From Methylobacterium oxalidis (lineage in GTDB: Bacteria; Pseudomonadota; Alphaproteobacteria; Rhizobiales; Beijerinckiaceae): a stretch of DNA of 64,000 nt. Positions within the stretch are counted from its first letter, which is position 1. Each line of letters starts with the position of its first letter. Shown piece after piece: positions 17,381 through 26,674 of the stretch. A program made the position numbers and the translations under genes. The notes under the pieces were generated by a model. The model searched no databases. It saw nothing but the letters and a program-made list of their open reading frames with translations, and was not told where the DNA came from. The stretch lies in NCBI RefSeq assembly GCF_007992195.1, contig NZ_BJZU01000050.1:26119-90118 (forward strand). Reading direction: 5' to 3'.

Positions 17381-18559
17381 GTGTCTCTCACCGTCACCGT
17401 CCTCGGGGCCACCGGCTCGATCGGCCGCTCCACCGCCGATCTCCTGGCCCAGCACGACGGCCGCTTCCGGGTCGGCGCCCTCGTCGGCGGCCGAGACGCG
17501 GAAGCGCTCGCCAAGCTCGCCCGCGAGATGCGCGCCGAGTTCGCGGCGCTCGCCGACGAGAGCGCGGGACCTGCGCTGCGCGAGGCGCTCGCGGGGTCCG
17601 GCATCGCCTGCGGGGCTGGCGAGAGCGCCGTCCTGGAGGCCGCCGCCCGCGAGGCCGACATCGTGGTCGCGGCGGTGAGCGGGGCGGCGGGCCTCAAGCC
17701 CACCCACGCGGCGCTGCGCCTCGGCCGCACCATCGCGCTCGCCAACAAGGAGAGCCTCGTCTGCGCCGGCCACGCCTTCATGCGCGACGCCGCCCGCTAC
17801 GAGGCTCGCCTGCTGCCGGTCGATTCCGAGCACAACGCGCTCGCCCAGGCCCTCGGCGACGGGCGCGTCTCCGACGTGGCCAAGATGACCATCACCGCCT
17901 CCGGCGGCCCGTTCCGGACCTGGACGCGCGAGCGCATCCAGGCGGCCTCGCCCTCCGAGGCCGCCGCGCACCCGACCTGGTCGATGGGCATGAAGATCAA
18001 CATCGACTCTGCCTCCCTGATGAACAAGGGGCTCGAGCTGATCGAGGCGCACCACCTCTTCGCGATCGAGCCGGAGCGGCTCGACGTGATCGTGCACCCG
18101 CAATCGATCGTGCACGGGCTCATCGCGTGGCGCGACGGCGCCGTGACGGCAGGGCTCGCCATGCCCGACATGCGGGTGCCGATCGCCCACTGCCTCGGCC
18201 TCGGCGACCGCCTGACGATCGAGCGCGGCCGCACCCTCGACCTCGCGGCGGCCGGCAGCCTCACCTTCGAGCCCGCCGACGAGGCCCGCTTCCCCTGCCT
18301 GCGCATCGCCCGCGCGGCCCTCTCCGAGGGGGGCGCCGCGCCGACCGTGATGAATGCGGCAAACGAGATCGCGGTGGCGGCCTTCATCCGGGGCGAGATC
18401 GCCTTCTACGGCATCGCCGACGTGGTGGAACGAGCCTGCGAGCACTTCGCCGCCGCCTACCGGAGCGCGCCCGCCGACGTCGACGAGGCGCTGGCCATCG
18501 ACGCCCATGTCCGCGCCTGGAGCACCGAGGCGCTGCCGCCGGTGCGCGCCGCGGGCTGA
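17381..18559 (+). CDS. dxr: 1-deoxy-D-xylulose 5-phosphate reductoisomerase
   Basis: First committed enzyme of the MEP isoprenoid pathway: converts DXP to MEP with NADPH. The 392-residue protein starts at a GTG with AGGAG 8 bases upstream. The NADPH fingerprint VLGATGSIG (GATGSIG at 9-15), the ANKESLV motif, the metal and substrate site LPVDSEHNAL, and the SMGMKINIDSASLMNKGLE helix with its conserved Ser, Asn and Lys are all present. The next gene (tetR-like) is convergent, with only 2 bases between stops. In most relatives rseP would come next. Confidence 0.97.
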   Translation: MSLTVTVLGATGSIGRSTADLLAQHDGRFRVGALVGGRDAEALAKLAREMRAEFAALADESAGPALREALAGSGIACGAGESAVLEAAAREADIVVAAVSGAAGLKPTHAALRLGRTIALANKESLVCAGHAFMRDAARYEARLLPVDSEHNALAQALGDGRVSDVAKMTITASGGPFRTWTRERIQAASPSEAAAHPTWSMGMKINIDSASLMNKGLELIEAHHLFAIEPERLDVIVHPQSIVHGLIAWRDGAVTAGLAMPDMRVPIAHCLGLGDRLTIERGRTLDLAAAGSLTFEPADEARFPCLRIARAALSEGGAAPTVMNAANEIAVAAFIRGEIAFYGIADVVERACEHFAAAYRSAPADVDEALAIDAHVRAWSTEALPPVRAAG

Positions 18560-18561
18560 GA

Positions 18562-19221
18562 TCAGGGGTCCGGCCCGTAGGCCGCGAAGAACACCCGCAC
18601 CGCCTCCTCGACCCGGTAGCGCATCTCCTCCGCGGTCACGGGGCCGCCCGCCCGGAACAGAAGGCGGGTCAGAAGCCCGGCCTGCGTCAGGTGCAGGAAG
18701 TGCTTGGCCGCGAGGTCGGGATCCGCGATCCGCAGGCGCCCGGCCGCCACCTGCGTCTTCAGGTAGGCCGTCAGGCGCGCCGTGCCCTGGGCCGGTCCCG
18801 CCTCGAAGAAGGCTTGGCCGAAGCGCGGGAATTTCTCGCTGGCGCCGATCACCATGCGGACCACCGCGACGTGCTCCGGCCTGATCATCTCGGTGAGATA
18901 GGTGAGGCCGAGCCGCGTCAGCACGGCGCGCACGTCCGGATCCTCTCCGTCAAGACGGAACAGGGCCTCGGCCAAGCCTCGCTTCTCTTCCAGCGTCAGC
19001 GCCTCGAACAGCGCCTCCTTGCTGTCGAAGTAGACGTAGAGGGTGCCCTTCGAGACGCCGGCCGCGCGGGCGATCTCGCCCATGCTGGCGCCGTCGAAAC
19101 CGGAGGCCATGAACACGGAGCGCGCGCCATCGAGGATCTGCCGGCGCTTGTCGCTCTCCGGCAGGGTGCGGCCCTCCGCTTCCAGGGTCATTGCATCGCT
19201 CGTCATCACCGTCACGCTCAT
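18562..19221 (-). CDS. TetR/AcrR-family transcriptional repressor
   Basis: Probable repressor of the divergent emrAB-type efflux genes. I choose the ATG at 19221 (MSVTVMTSD, 219 residues); GAGG lies about 11 bases upstream, and other ATGs at 19206 and 19191 are possible. The N-terminal helix-turn-helix is clear: DKRRQILDGARSVFMASGF, then MGEIARAAGVSKGTLYVYF. The C-terminal ligand and dimerisation domain is TetR_C-like. Two copies of a near-identical 19-bp palindrome lie between it and emrA, the expected operator arrangement. It converges on dxr. Confidence 0.92.
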   Translation of the reverse strand: MSVTVMTSDAMTLEAEGRTLPESDKRRQILDGARSVFMASGFDGASMGEIARAAGVSKGTLYVYFDSKEALFEALTLEEKRGLAEALFRLDGEDPDVRAVLTRLGLTYLTEMIRPEHVAVVRMVIGASEKFPRFGQAFFEAGPAQGTARLTAYLKTQVAAGRLRIADPDLAAKHFLHLTQAGLLTRLLFRAGGPVTAEEMRYRVEEAVRVFFAAYGPDP

Positions 19222-19322
19222 CGACGCGGCTGCCTCATTGACGGATTCTCCGCCCACGGAAATCCCGGCACCGCTCCCCTCCACGGATTCCCGATGGAAC
19301 AGATTGGCGGCCCACCGCTCAT

Positions 19323-19341
19323 TGACCGAACCGTTCAGTCA
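19323..19341. promoter_or_regulatory. TetR operator 1 (probable)
   Basis: TGACCGAACCGTTCAGTCA is an inverted repeat of 9-base arms around a central C, with one mismatch. It starts one base after the first T of TTGACC (19322-19327), which could act as a -35 element for the emrA-type gene. It matches the perfect site at 19389-19407 at nearly every position. Confidence 0.75.
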
Positions 19342-19388
19342 TCATAGATATGCCCTCGCGCGACGACGCGTCAATGCGTGTCGCACTA

Positions 19389-19407
19389 TGACCGAACGGT
19401 TCGGTCA
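19389..19407. promoter_or_regulatory. TetR operator 2 (probable)
   Basis: TGACCGAACGGTTCGGTCA is a perfect inverted repeat (9-base arms, central G), directly upstream of the emrA-type start. Centre-to-centre distance from operator 1 is 66 bases. Palindromes of this kind next to a TetR gene are usual operators. Confidence 0.8.
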
Positions 19408-19427
19408 TTCGACGGATGGTGTGCGGC

Positions 19428-20657
19428 ATGTCCCTGCGCGACGACGATTCCGCGAGGAACGACACGGTCACGGATGCGGTCGAGAGGCCCGACGCCAGAT
19501 CTGCGCGGGAGGAGGCGTCCGCCCGGGTGCCCGCCCTCGCGGCGGCCTCCATGCCCGTGCCGAGCCCCGCGGCTCGGAGGCGCCCCCTGCGCAGGCTCGT
19601 CCTGACCCTCCTGATCGCCGGGGCCCTCGGAGGCGGCGGCTACAAGGCCTACGAGTGGTGGACGCTCGGGCGCTTCTTCGTCTCGACCGACGACGCCTAC
19701 GTGCAGGCCGACATCTCGGTGCTCGCCGCCAAGGTTCCGGGCTACCTCGCCGCCGTGCCCGTGCGGAACGGCCAGTCCGTCCGGAAGGGCGACGTGATCG
19801 CGACCCTCGACGACGGCGACTACCGCCTCGCGGTGGAGGCCGCCCACGACAAGCTCCTGACCCAGCAGGCCACGATCGCGCGGATCGGCCACCAGATCGA
19901 GGCGGCGCGGGCGCAGATCGCGCAAGGCTCCGCGCAGGTCGAGGCCGCGCGGGCGGACGCGGTTCGCGCCGCGGCGGATTACGCGCGCCAGCAGGCTCTG
20001 GAGAAGTCCGACTTCGTGGCGAAGTCGCGGATCGAGCAGGCCCGAGCCGACCGCGACCGCACCGATGCGGCGGTGAAGGGGGCCGAGGCCTCGCTCGCAT
20101 CGTCGCGGGCGAACGTCGACGTTCTGCGCGCGCAGCAGCGCGAGGCCGAGAGCCTCGCGGTCGAGCTGAAGAACGCCGAGGACAGGGCCGGCCGCGACCT
20201 CGCCTTCACGACGATCCGTGCGCCCTTCGACGGCGTGGTCGGCAACAAGGCGGTGGAGGCCGGCGCCTACGTCGCGCCCGGCTCGCGCATCGCCGCCCTC
20301 GTTCCACTGGAGAGCGTGCGCGTCGACGCGAACTTCAAGGAGACGCAGCTCGCCCGGATGCGCCCGGGCCAGCCCGTCCACATCGCGGTCGACGCCTATC
20401 CGGACCGCGACATCGTCGGGGAGGTCGAATCCCTGTCGCCGGCCTCCGGCTCCGTCTTCAGCCTGCTGCCGCCCGACAACGCCACCGGCAACTTCACCAA
20501 GATCGTGCAGCGCCTGCCCGTGCGCGTGCGCGTGCCGGATTCGGTCGCTCGCGAGGGGCTGCTTCGGCCGGGCCTCTCCGTCACCGCGCGCGTCGACACC
20601 CGCGAGGCGGGCGAGGCCCGCATGCGCACGGCGGGGCACGCCCCGGACCGCGAGTAG
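19428..20657 (+). CDS. emrA: EmrA-type membrane fusion protein (HlyD family)
   Basis: Periplasmic adaptor of a tripartite drug-efflux pump, bridging the MFS pump to an outer-membrane channel. The start is the ATG at 19428 or the ATG 12 bases upstream; about 410 residues. There is a cytoplasmic N-terminus, one membrane anchor (RLVLTLLIAGALGGGGYKAY), the motif FFVSTDDAYVQADISVLAAK, the first lipoyl half (NGQSVRKGDVIATLDDGDY), a long coiled-coil hairpin rich in Ala, Gln and Arg, the second lipoyl half (TIRAPFDGVVGN) and a beta-barrel region (VRVDANFKETQLARMRPGQP). It is followed after 21 bases by the pump gene. No outer-membrane channel gene is present here. Confidence 0.93.
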   Translation: MSLRDDDSARNDTVTDAVERPDARSAREEASARVPALAAASMPVPSPAARRRPLRRLVLTLLIAGALGGGGYKAYEWWTLGRFFVSTDDAYVQADISVLAAKVPGYLAAVPVRNGQSVRKGDVIATLDDGDYRLAVEAAHDKLLTQQATIARIGHQIEAARAQIAQGSAQVEAARADAVRAAADYARQQALEKSDFVAKSRIEQARADRDRTDAAVKGAEASLASSRANVDVLRAQQREAESLAVELKNAEDRAGRDLAFTTIRAPFDGVVGNKAVEAGAYVAPGSRIAALVPLESVRVDANFKETQLARMRPGQPVHIAVDAYPDRDIVGEVESLSPASGSVFSLLPPDNATGNFTKIVQRLPVRVRVPDSVAREGLLRPGLSVTARVDTREAGEARMRTAGHAPDRE

Positions 20658-20678
20658 GCCGTGTCACGGAGAGCCGCC

Positions 20679-22247
20679 ATGGCCGCCCCCGCCGCACGGA
20701 GCGCCCCAGCCGCCGAGCCGCCGCTCGACCGGCGCCGGATGCTCGCCTTCCTCTGCATGGTGTTCGGGATGTTCATGGCGATCCTGGACATCCAGATTGT
20801 CTCCGCCTCGCTCTCGGAGATCCAGGCCGGCCTCTCGGCCTCGGCCGACGAGATCCCCTGGGTGCAGACGAGCTACCTGATCGCCGAGGTGATCATGATC
20901 CCGCTGTCGGGCTTCCTGTCGCGGGTGATCTCGACGCGCTGGATGTTCACGATCGCGGCGGGCGGCTTCACGCTGATGAGCCTGATGTGCGCGACCTCGA
21001 CCTCGATCGACGAGATGATCGTGTGGCGGGCGCTGCAGGGCTTCATCGGCGGCGGCATGATCCCGACCGTGTTCGCCTCGGCCTTCACGATCTTCCCGCC
21101 CTCGAAGCGCCCGATCGTCTCGCCGATGATCGGCCTCGTGGCGACGCTGGCCCCGACCATCGGCCCGACCGTCGGCGGCTACCTCACCGACCTGTTCTCC
21201 TGGCACTGGCTGTTCCTCGTGAACATCGTGCCGGGCATCTTCGTCACGGTCTCGACCTACCTGCTGGTCGATTTCGACAAGCCGAACCTCGACCTCTTCA
21301 AGCACTTCGACTGGTTCGGCCTCGCCTTCATGGCGGGCTTCCTCGGCTGCCTCGAATACGTGCTGGAGGAGGGTCCGAACCACGACTGGCTCGCCGACGA
21401 GGCCGTGTTCGCCTGCGCCATCGTCTGCGCGGTCTCGGGCGTCGCCTTCTTCTGGCGCGCCTTCACGGAGCGCGAGCCCATCGTCGACCTGCGGGCCTTC
21501 GGGGACCGCAACTTCGCGGCGGGCTGCATCTTCAGCTTCGTGATGGGCATCGGCCTCTACGGGCTGACCTACCTGTACCCCGTCTATCTCGGGCGCGTGC
21601 GCGGCTACTCGGCGCTCCAGATCGGCGAGACGATGTTCATCTCGGGGCTCGCCATGTTCGCGACCGCCCCGATTGCCGGGCGCTTCTCGGGGCGCGCCGA
21701 CCCGCGCGTGCTGATGGCGATCGGCTTCTCGGGGTTCGCGGCGGGCACCTGGATCGTGACCGGCCTCACGAAGGACTGGGACTTCTGGGAGCTGCTGCTG
21801 CCGCAGGTGCTGCGCGGCTGCTCGCTGATGCTGTGCATGATCCCGATCAACAACATCGCCCTCGGGACCCTGCCGCCGGCCCGGATGAAGAACGCGTCGG
21901 GCCTGTACAACCTGACGCGCAACCTCGGTGGCGCGGTCGGCCTCGCCCTCATCAACACGCTCCTGAACGACCGCTGGGACCTGCACCTCGCGCGCCTGCA
22001 CGAGCGCTTCACCTGGACGAACACGGCCGTGCTGGAGCGCCTCGACACGATGCGCCGGCAGTTCGAGGCGCTCGGCGGCGACGCCGGCGCCCAGGCGCTG
22101 AAGGCGATGTCGAACACCGTGCGGGTGCAGGGGCTGCTGATGGGCTTCTCGGACGTGTTCCTCGTACTCACGGGTCTGTTCCTCGCCATGGCCTGCGCCA
22201 CGCCCCTGATCCGGCGGCCGCGCGCCGCGGCAGGCGCCGGCCATTGA
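20679..22247 (+). CDS. emrB: EmrB/DHA2-family MFS drug transporter
   Basis: Proton-driven drug exporter with about 14 predicted membrane segments, partner of the EmrA-type adaptor just upstream. The ATG at 20679 has GGAGAG 5 bases upstream; a GTG at 20661 is an alternative. The length is 522 residues. Motifs of the DHA2 group are visible: FMAILDIQIVSASLSEIQ in the first helix region, PWVQTSYLIAEVIMIPLSG, the GGGMIPTVFASAF segment, and APTIGPTVGGYLTD (motif C). The module lies between dxr and rseP, which are adjacent in many relatives. Confidence 0.93.
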   Translation: MAAPAARSAPAAEPPLDRRRMLAFLCMVFGMFMAILDIQIVSASLSEIQAGLSASADEIPWVQTSYLIAEVIMIPLSGFLSRVISTRWMFTIAAGGFTLMSLMCATSTSIDEMIVWRALQGFIGGGMIPTVFASAFTIFPPSKRPIVSPMIGLVATLAPTIGPTVGGYLTDLFSWHWLFLVNIVPGIFVTVSTYLLVDFDKPNLDLFKHFDWFGLAFMAGFLGCLEYVLEEGPNHDWLADEAVFACAIVCAVSGVAFFWRAFTEREPIVDLRAFGDRNFAAGCIFSFVMGIGLYGLTYLYPVYLGRVRGYSALQIGETMFISGLAMFATAPIAGRFSGRADPRVLMAIGFSGFAAGTWIVTGLTKDWDFWELLLPQVLRGCSLMLCMIPINNIALGTLPPARMKNASGLYNLTRNLGGAVGLALINTLLNDRWDLHLARLHERFTWTNTAVLERLDTMRRQFEALGGDAGAQALKAMSNTVRVQGLLMGFSDVFLVLTGLFLAMACATPLIRRPRAAAGAGH

Positions 22248-22429
22248 AGCGCCCAGAATAGCGGGGAAAACGGGTGCCCCCGGAGCGGGGTGCTCGCCTG
22301 CGTCGATAGCCCGTGCGACGTTCCTGCTCCCTCACGCGGGTTTGCGTTGGCTTGGCGGCCTCCCGATCTGCTAGACGGTTGCCGAGACACGAGGACGAAG
22401 CCCGCGCCCGCGGGCCCCGAGGATCGACG

Positions 22430-23587
22430 ATGGATTTTCTGAGTGCCATGGGCGGCACCGCCGCCGGATTCTTCGGCGCGGTCATCCCCTTCCTGATCGT
22501 GCTCACCATCGTCGTGTTCGTTCACGAGATGGGTCACTTCCTGGTCGGGCGCTGGTGCGGCGTCGGCGTCAACGCCTTCTCGATCGGCTTCGGGCCGGAG
22601 ATCTTCGGCTTCAACGACCGGCACGGCACCCGCTGGAAGCTCTGCGCCATCCCACTCGGCGGCTACGTGAAGTTCTACGGCGACGCCAACGGCGCGAGCA
22701 TCCCGGACCCGGAGGCGGTGGCCCGGATGAGCCCCCGCGAGCGGGCGATCAGCTTCCCGACGCAGCCCGTGGCCAAGCGCGCTGCGATCGTTGCGGCGGG
22801 GCCGATCGCCAACTTCATCCTGGCGATCGCGCTGTTCGGCGGCGCGATCTGGCTCAGCGGCCGCTACGAGCTGCCGCCGCGGGTCGAGGCGGTGATGCCC
22901 AACAGCGCCGCCGCGCGCGCCGGCTTCGAGCCCGGCGACGTCATCAGGGCGATCGACGGCACGCCCGTCACCAACTTCATCGCCATGCAGCGCACCGTCT
23001 CCGGCAGCGCGGACGCGACCCTGACCTTCACGGTGGAGCGTGCGGGCACCGAGACGCAGATTGTCGCGACCCCGGAGGTCTACGAGGAGCGCACGCCCTT
23101 CGGCCGCCACCGCCTCGGCCGCCTGGGGATCCAGGGCCCGAAGGGCAGCGAGGCCAAGCTCGTCCAGTACGGGCCGGGCGAGTCGCTCGTGCTCGGCGTG
23201 CAGGAGACCTACTTCGTCGTCGACCGCACCTTTGCCTATCTCGGCAAACTGGTGACCGGCCGCGAATCCGCCGACCAGCTCTCGGGCCCGATCGGCATCG
23301 CCCGGGTCTCGGGCGAGGTCGCCAAGGCCGGCGGCGTCGGCGGCCTCGTCGGGCTCGTGGCGCTGCTCTCGGTCTCGATCGGCCTCCTCAACCTCTTCCC
23401 CGTGCCGCTCCTCGATGGCGGGCACCTCATGTTCTACGCCTACGAGGCGGTCCGCGGCCGTCCCCTGAGCGAGCGCGCGCAGGAGATCGGCTTCCGGATC
23501 GGCCTCGCCCTCGTGCTCATGCTGATGCTGTTCGCCGCCTGGAACGACATCCTCAACCTCGGCGCCTCCTGGGGCCGCGGGACCTGA
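22430..23587 (+). CDS. rseP: Regulated intramembrane zinc metalloprotease RseP
   Basis: Site-2 protease that cleaves membrane-bound anti-sigma factors and signal-peptide remnants. The ATG at 22430, with GAGGA upstream, gives 385 residues. The first membrane segment contains the zinc site H32-E-M-G-H36. One PDZ domain follows (RVEAVMPNSAAARAGFEPGD, then VIRAIDGTPV). The third zinc ligand lies in VPLLDGGHLMFY near the C-terminus. The family in gammaproteobacteria has two PDZ domains; alphaproteobacterial forms such as this one are shorter. bamA comes next. Confidence 0.95.
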   Translation: MDFLSAMGGTAAGFFGAVIPFLIVLTIVVFVHEMGHFLVGRWCGVGVNAFSIGFGPEIFGFNDRHGTRWKLCAIPLGGYVKFYGDANGASIPDPEAVARMSPRERAISFPTQPVAKRAAIVAAGPIANFILAIALFGGAIWLSGRYELPPRVEAVMPNSAAARAGFEPGDVIRAIDGTPVTNFIAMQRTVSGSADATLTFTVERAGTETQIVATPEVYEERTPFGRHRLGRLGIQGPKGSEAKLVQYGPGESLVLGVQETYFVVDRTFAYLGKLVTGRESADQLSGPIGIARVSGEVAKAGGVGGLVGLVALLSVSIGLLNLFPVPLLDGGHLMFYAYEAVRGRPLSERAQEIGFRIGLALVLMLMLFAAWNDILNLGASWGRGT

Positions 23588-24047
23588 GCGCCGGCCCGGT
23601 CCGACCGGCATTCGGGGCCCGCCGCGAACCGGCGGGCCCTTCGCGCGTCCGGGGGCTGAATGCATTCCCAGCGGCCGGCCGCCCCGGCGGCGGCCCGGCA
23701 GCGGCCGAATTCGGCCACAATCCGGCGTCTCCGGCGGGTGCGGGCATCGCACGCTCAAGGTTACGGAAAGATTTCCGCGTCCCCGCACCGTTTTGAAAAG
23801 CCTACGGTTTTCGCGGCTTTACGCTGCGTTCACCCTGATTTGCGATGCTGAAAAAACCGCTCGCATCGTTAAGTGGCGCGAAGGCCACGACCCTCCAAAA
23901 TCCCAAGGAGCGGGTTCCTCGGAGCGTTTGCTTCGGTAGGGAATCCCGCTAGAAGCTGGGCTGGGACCAGATGGCAGGACCGCCGGGTAACGGCTGCCTG
24001 CCTGCGGGTGCGAACCCGCGGCGACAATAAAACAGACGGGCGATTAC
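23588..24047. other. Intergenic region rseP-bamA
   Basis: A 460-base gap in an otherwise compact cluster. It starts with a terminator hairpin (23615-23639). The stretch 23752-23880 is much more AT-rich than its surroundings (TTTTGAAAAG, GCTGAAAAAACC), which suggests a bamA promoter region, but no confident -35/-10 pair could be set. No gene is recognised. Confidence 0.5.
23615..23639 (+). terminator. Hairpin terminator after rseP
   Basis: GGGCCCGCC and GGCGGGCCC form a perfect 9-bp stem with a 7-base loop (GCGAACC), followed by TTCGC. It lies 28 bases after the rseP stop, so rseP and bamA are probably not one simple transcription unit. Confidence 0.7.
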
Positions 24048-26624
24048 ATGATGTCGATGACGGGGAAGCGCCGGCGGAAGTCGGTGGAACGGGCCATCGT
24101 CCTAGTCGCCGCCGCAGCCGCCGGTGTCGCGCTGGGCGGGGCCGCGCAGGCGCAGCAGATCGTCGTCCAGGGTAACAGCCGCGTCGATTCCGACACGATC
24201 CGTTCCTACGTCACCGGGACCGCGTCGGGCTCCGCGGAGGAGGCCCGCCGCAACCTGCTCGCCAGCGGCATGTTCTCCGAGGTCCGCGTCGCGCAGAGCG
24301 GCGGCCGCACGGTGGTGACGGTCCGCGAGAACAACCTCATCAACCGCGTCGTGTTCGAGGGCAACAAGAAGGTCGAGAAGGCCACCCTCGAGGGCATCGT
24401 CGAGGCCAAGGCCCGCGGCCCCTTCAGCCTGAACATCATCAACGCCGACATGCAGCGCATCCGCGAGGTCTATCGTCGGGCCGGCCGCGGCGGCGCCAAG
24501 GTCAGCTACCGCACGGTGGACCTGCCGAACGGCCGCGTCGACGTGATCTACACGATCGACGAGGGCGACAAGACCGGCATCGTCGCCATCAACTTCGTGG
24601 GCAACAGCGCCTACTCGGAGGGCAAGCTCAGGGACCTGATGAGCTCCTCGGAGATGAACCTCCTGAGCTTCATCAAGACCTCCGACGTCTATGATCCGGA
24701 CCGGATCGCGGCCGACCTCGAAGTCGTGCGCCGCTACTACCTGAAGAACGGCTACGCCGATTTCCGCATCGTCAACGCCGATGCCCGCTACGTCGAGGCG
24801 CCCGAGGGCGAGAAGTCCGGCTGGGTCATCACCGTGACGGTGGAGGAGGGCGCCCAGTACCGCGTCGGCGCGGTGGCGATCGACTCCCGCCTGCCCGGCC
24901 TCGACACGAGCAACCTCGAGGGCGAGATCCGCGCGAGCGTCGGCGACGTCTACAACGCCGAGGACGTGGAGAAGACGCTCACCGGCGTCACCACCCAGAT
25001 CGCGCGCCAGGGCTACCCCTTCGCCCAGGTCCGCCCGACCGGCCAGCGCGACCGCGCCACGCAGCAGGTCTCCCTCGGCTTCGTGGTCGAGGACGGCCCG
25101 CGCGTCTACGTCGAGCGCATCAACGTCCGCGGCAACACCCGCACCCGCGACTACGTCATCCGCCGCGAGCTCGATATCTCCGAGGGCGACGCCTACAACC
25201 GCGTGCTGACCGACCGGGCGGAGCGCCGCCTGAACGGCCTCGGCTTCTTCAAGAAGGTCCGCTTCTCGAACGAGCCGGGCTCCGCGCCCGACCGCGTCAT
25301 CATCAACATCGACGTCGAGGATCAGCCCACGGGCTCGTTCTCCGTGGCGGGCGGCTACTCCACGCAGGACGGCATCATCGGCGAGGTCTCGGTCTCCGAG
25401 TCGAACTTCCTCGGCCGCGGCCAGTACGTCCGCGTCGCCGGCACCGGCGGCCAGTACTCGCGCGGCTTCGACTTCTCGTTCACGGAGCCGTACTTCCTCG
25501 GCTACCGCCTCGCTGCGGGCTTCGACGCCTTCTACAAGTACAGCGACCTGACCCGCTACTCGCGCTACGAGACGACCGTCTACGGCGGCCAGCTCCGCGT
25601 CGGCCTGCCGATCACCGAGGAGTTCGGCGTCACGCTGCGCTACTCGCTCTACAACACCGAGCTGACGATCCCGAACTCGATCAAGCGGCCGTTCAACGAC
25701 TGCTCGAACCCGATCCCGGGCTTCACCAACGTCTACCCGGCCGGCACGATCCTGAACGGGCAGAACGTCGGCGGGCTCTCGGTTTACAACTTCACGACCA
25801 TCAACCAGGGCAACTGCGCCCTCAACGGCGAGGCGTCGATCGCGCTCAAGGGCTCGACCGGCAACACGCTCACGTCGCTGGCCGGCCTCACGCTCGCCTA
25901 CTCGACCCTCGACAACATCGGCTCGCCCCGCAACGGCCTCTACGCCGAGCTCAAGCCCGACGTGGCCGGCCTCGGCGGCGACTCCAAGTTCTTCCGCGTG
26001 ACGGGCGAGGCCCGCTACTACAAGGAGCTGTGGGAGGACGTCGTCGGCTTCATCCGCTTCCAGGGCGGCCACATCTCGTCGCTCGACGGCAACCCGCTGC
26101 GGATCACCGACCAGTTCTTCCTCGGCCCGTCGCTGGTGCGCGGCTTCGCCCCGAACGGCATAGGCCCGCGCGACGTCGGCATCGCCGACAGCCGCTCGAA
26201 CGCGATCGGCGGCTCCACCTACGTGGGCGGCACCCTCGAGGTGCAGTTCCCGATCTGGGGCATCCCGCGCGATCTCGGCATCAAGGGCGCCGTCTTCGCC
26301 GATGCCGGTACGCTGTTCGGCTATCACGGTCGCCGCACCTTCAACGTCAACGGCGACGCCTTCATCAACGGCCTCGCGCCGGGCGGCGTCTGCAACTTCA
26401 ACGCCCTCACCATCGGTGTCGAGCCGGAGTGCGTGAACGTCCGCGACAACGCCAAGATCCGCTCGTCGGTCGGCGCCTCGATCCTGTGGAACTCCCCGCT
26501 CGGACCGATCCGCTTCGACTACGCCTACGCACTCACCAAGGACGAGGGCATCCTCACCCAGTACGGACGCGTGGGTAAGGACCAGATCCAGGCGTTCCGC
26601 TTCTCGGGCGGGTCGCGCTTCTAA
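24048..26624 (+). CDS. bamA: Outer-membrane protein assembly factor BamA
   Basis: Central subunit of the BAM complex that inserts beta-barrel proteins into the outer membrane. The 858-residue protein has an N-terminal signal (hydrophobic [19 protein letters not shown]), then POTRA repeats from about residue 35 to 430, for example [37 protein letters not shown] and [20 protein letters not shown]. The C-terminal Omp85 barrel follows, including the [19 protein letters not shown] strands and VRGFAP (loop 6 RGF). It ends in a typical outer-membrane signal with terminal Phe (FRFSGGSRF). Confidence 0.97.
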   Translation: MMSMTGKRRRKSVERAIVLVAAAAAGVALGGAAQAQQIVVQGNSRVDSDTIRSYVTGTASGSAEEARRNLLASGMFSEVRVAQSGGRTVVTVRENNLINRVVFEGNKKVEKATLEGIVEAKARGPFSLNIINADMQRIREVYRRAGRGGAKVSYRTVDLPNGRVDVIYTIDEGDKTGIVAINFVGNSAYSEGKLRDLMSSSEMNLLSFIKTSDVYDPDRIAADLEVVRRYYLKNGYADFRIVNADARYVEAPEGEKSGWVITVTVEEGAQYRVGAVAIDSRLPGLDTSNLEGEIRASVGDVYNAEDVEKTLTGVTTQIARQGYPFAQVRPTGQRDRATQQVSLGFVVEDGPRVYVERINVRGNTRTRDYVIRRELDISEGDAYNRVLTDRAERRLNGLGFFKKVRFSNEPGSAPDRVIINIDVEDQPTGSFSVAGGYSTQDGIIGEVSVSESNFLGRGQYVRVAGTGGQYSRGFDFSFTEPYFLGYRLAAGFDAFYKYSDLTRYSRYETTVYGGQLRVGLPITEEFGVTLRYSLYNTELTIPNSIKRPFNDCSNPIPGFTNVYPAGTILNGQNVGGLSVYNFTTINQGNCALNGEASIALKGSTGNTLTSLAGLTLAYSTLDNIGSPRNGLYAELKPDVAGLGGDSKFFRVTGEARYYKELWEDVVGFIRFQGGHISSLDGNPLRITDQFFLGPSLVRGFAPNGIGPRDVGIADSRSNAIGGSTYVGGTLEVQFPIWGIPRDLGIKGAVFADAGTLFGYHGRRTFNVNGDAFINGLAPGGVCNFNALTIGVEPECVNVRDNAKIRSSVGASILWNSPLGPIRFDYAYALTKDEGILTQYGRVGKDQIQAFRFSGGSRF

Positions 26625-26674
26625 GACAAAGGGTCGCGCGCCGCTCGGGTTTCCCGGGTGGCGCGTTGTCCGTG

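Noticed and set aside
19043..22261. A 1,072-codon open frame overlapping tetR, emrA and emrB.
   Set aside because: It is out of frame with both pump genes, whose motifs are unmistakable.
23793..23821. A sigma-70 promoter (TTGAAA at 23793) for bamA.
   Set aside because: No acceptable -10 element at 16-18 bases distance; only the AT-richness supports it.
24102..26327. A 741-codon frame antisense to bamA.
   Set aside because: Val/Ala/Asp-rich shadow; bamA on the other strand has POTRA and barrel motifs.
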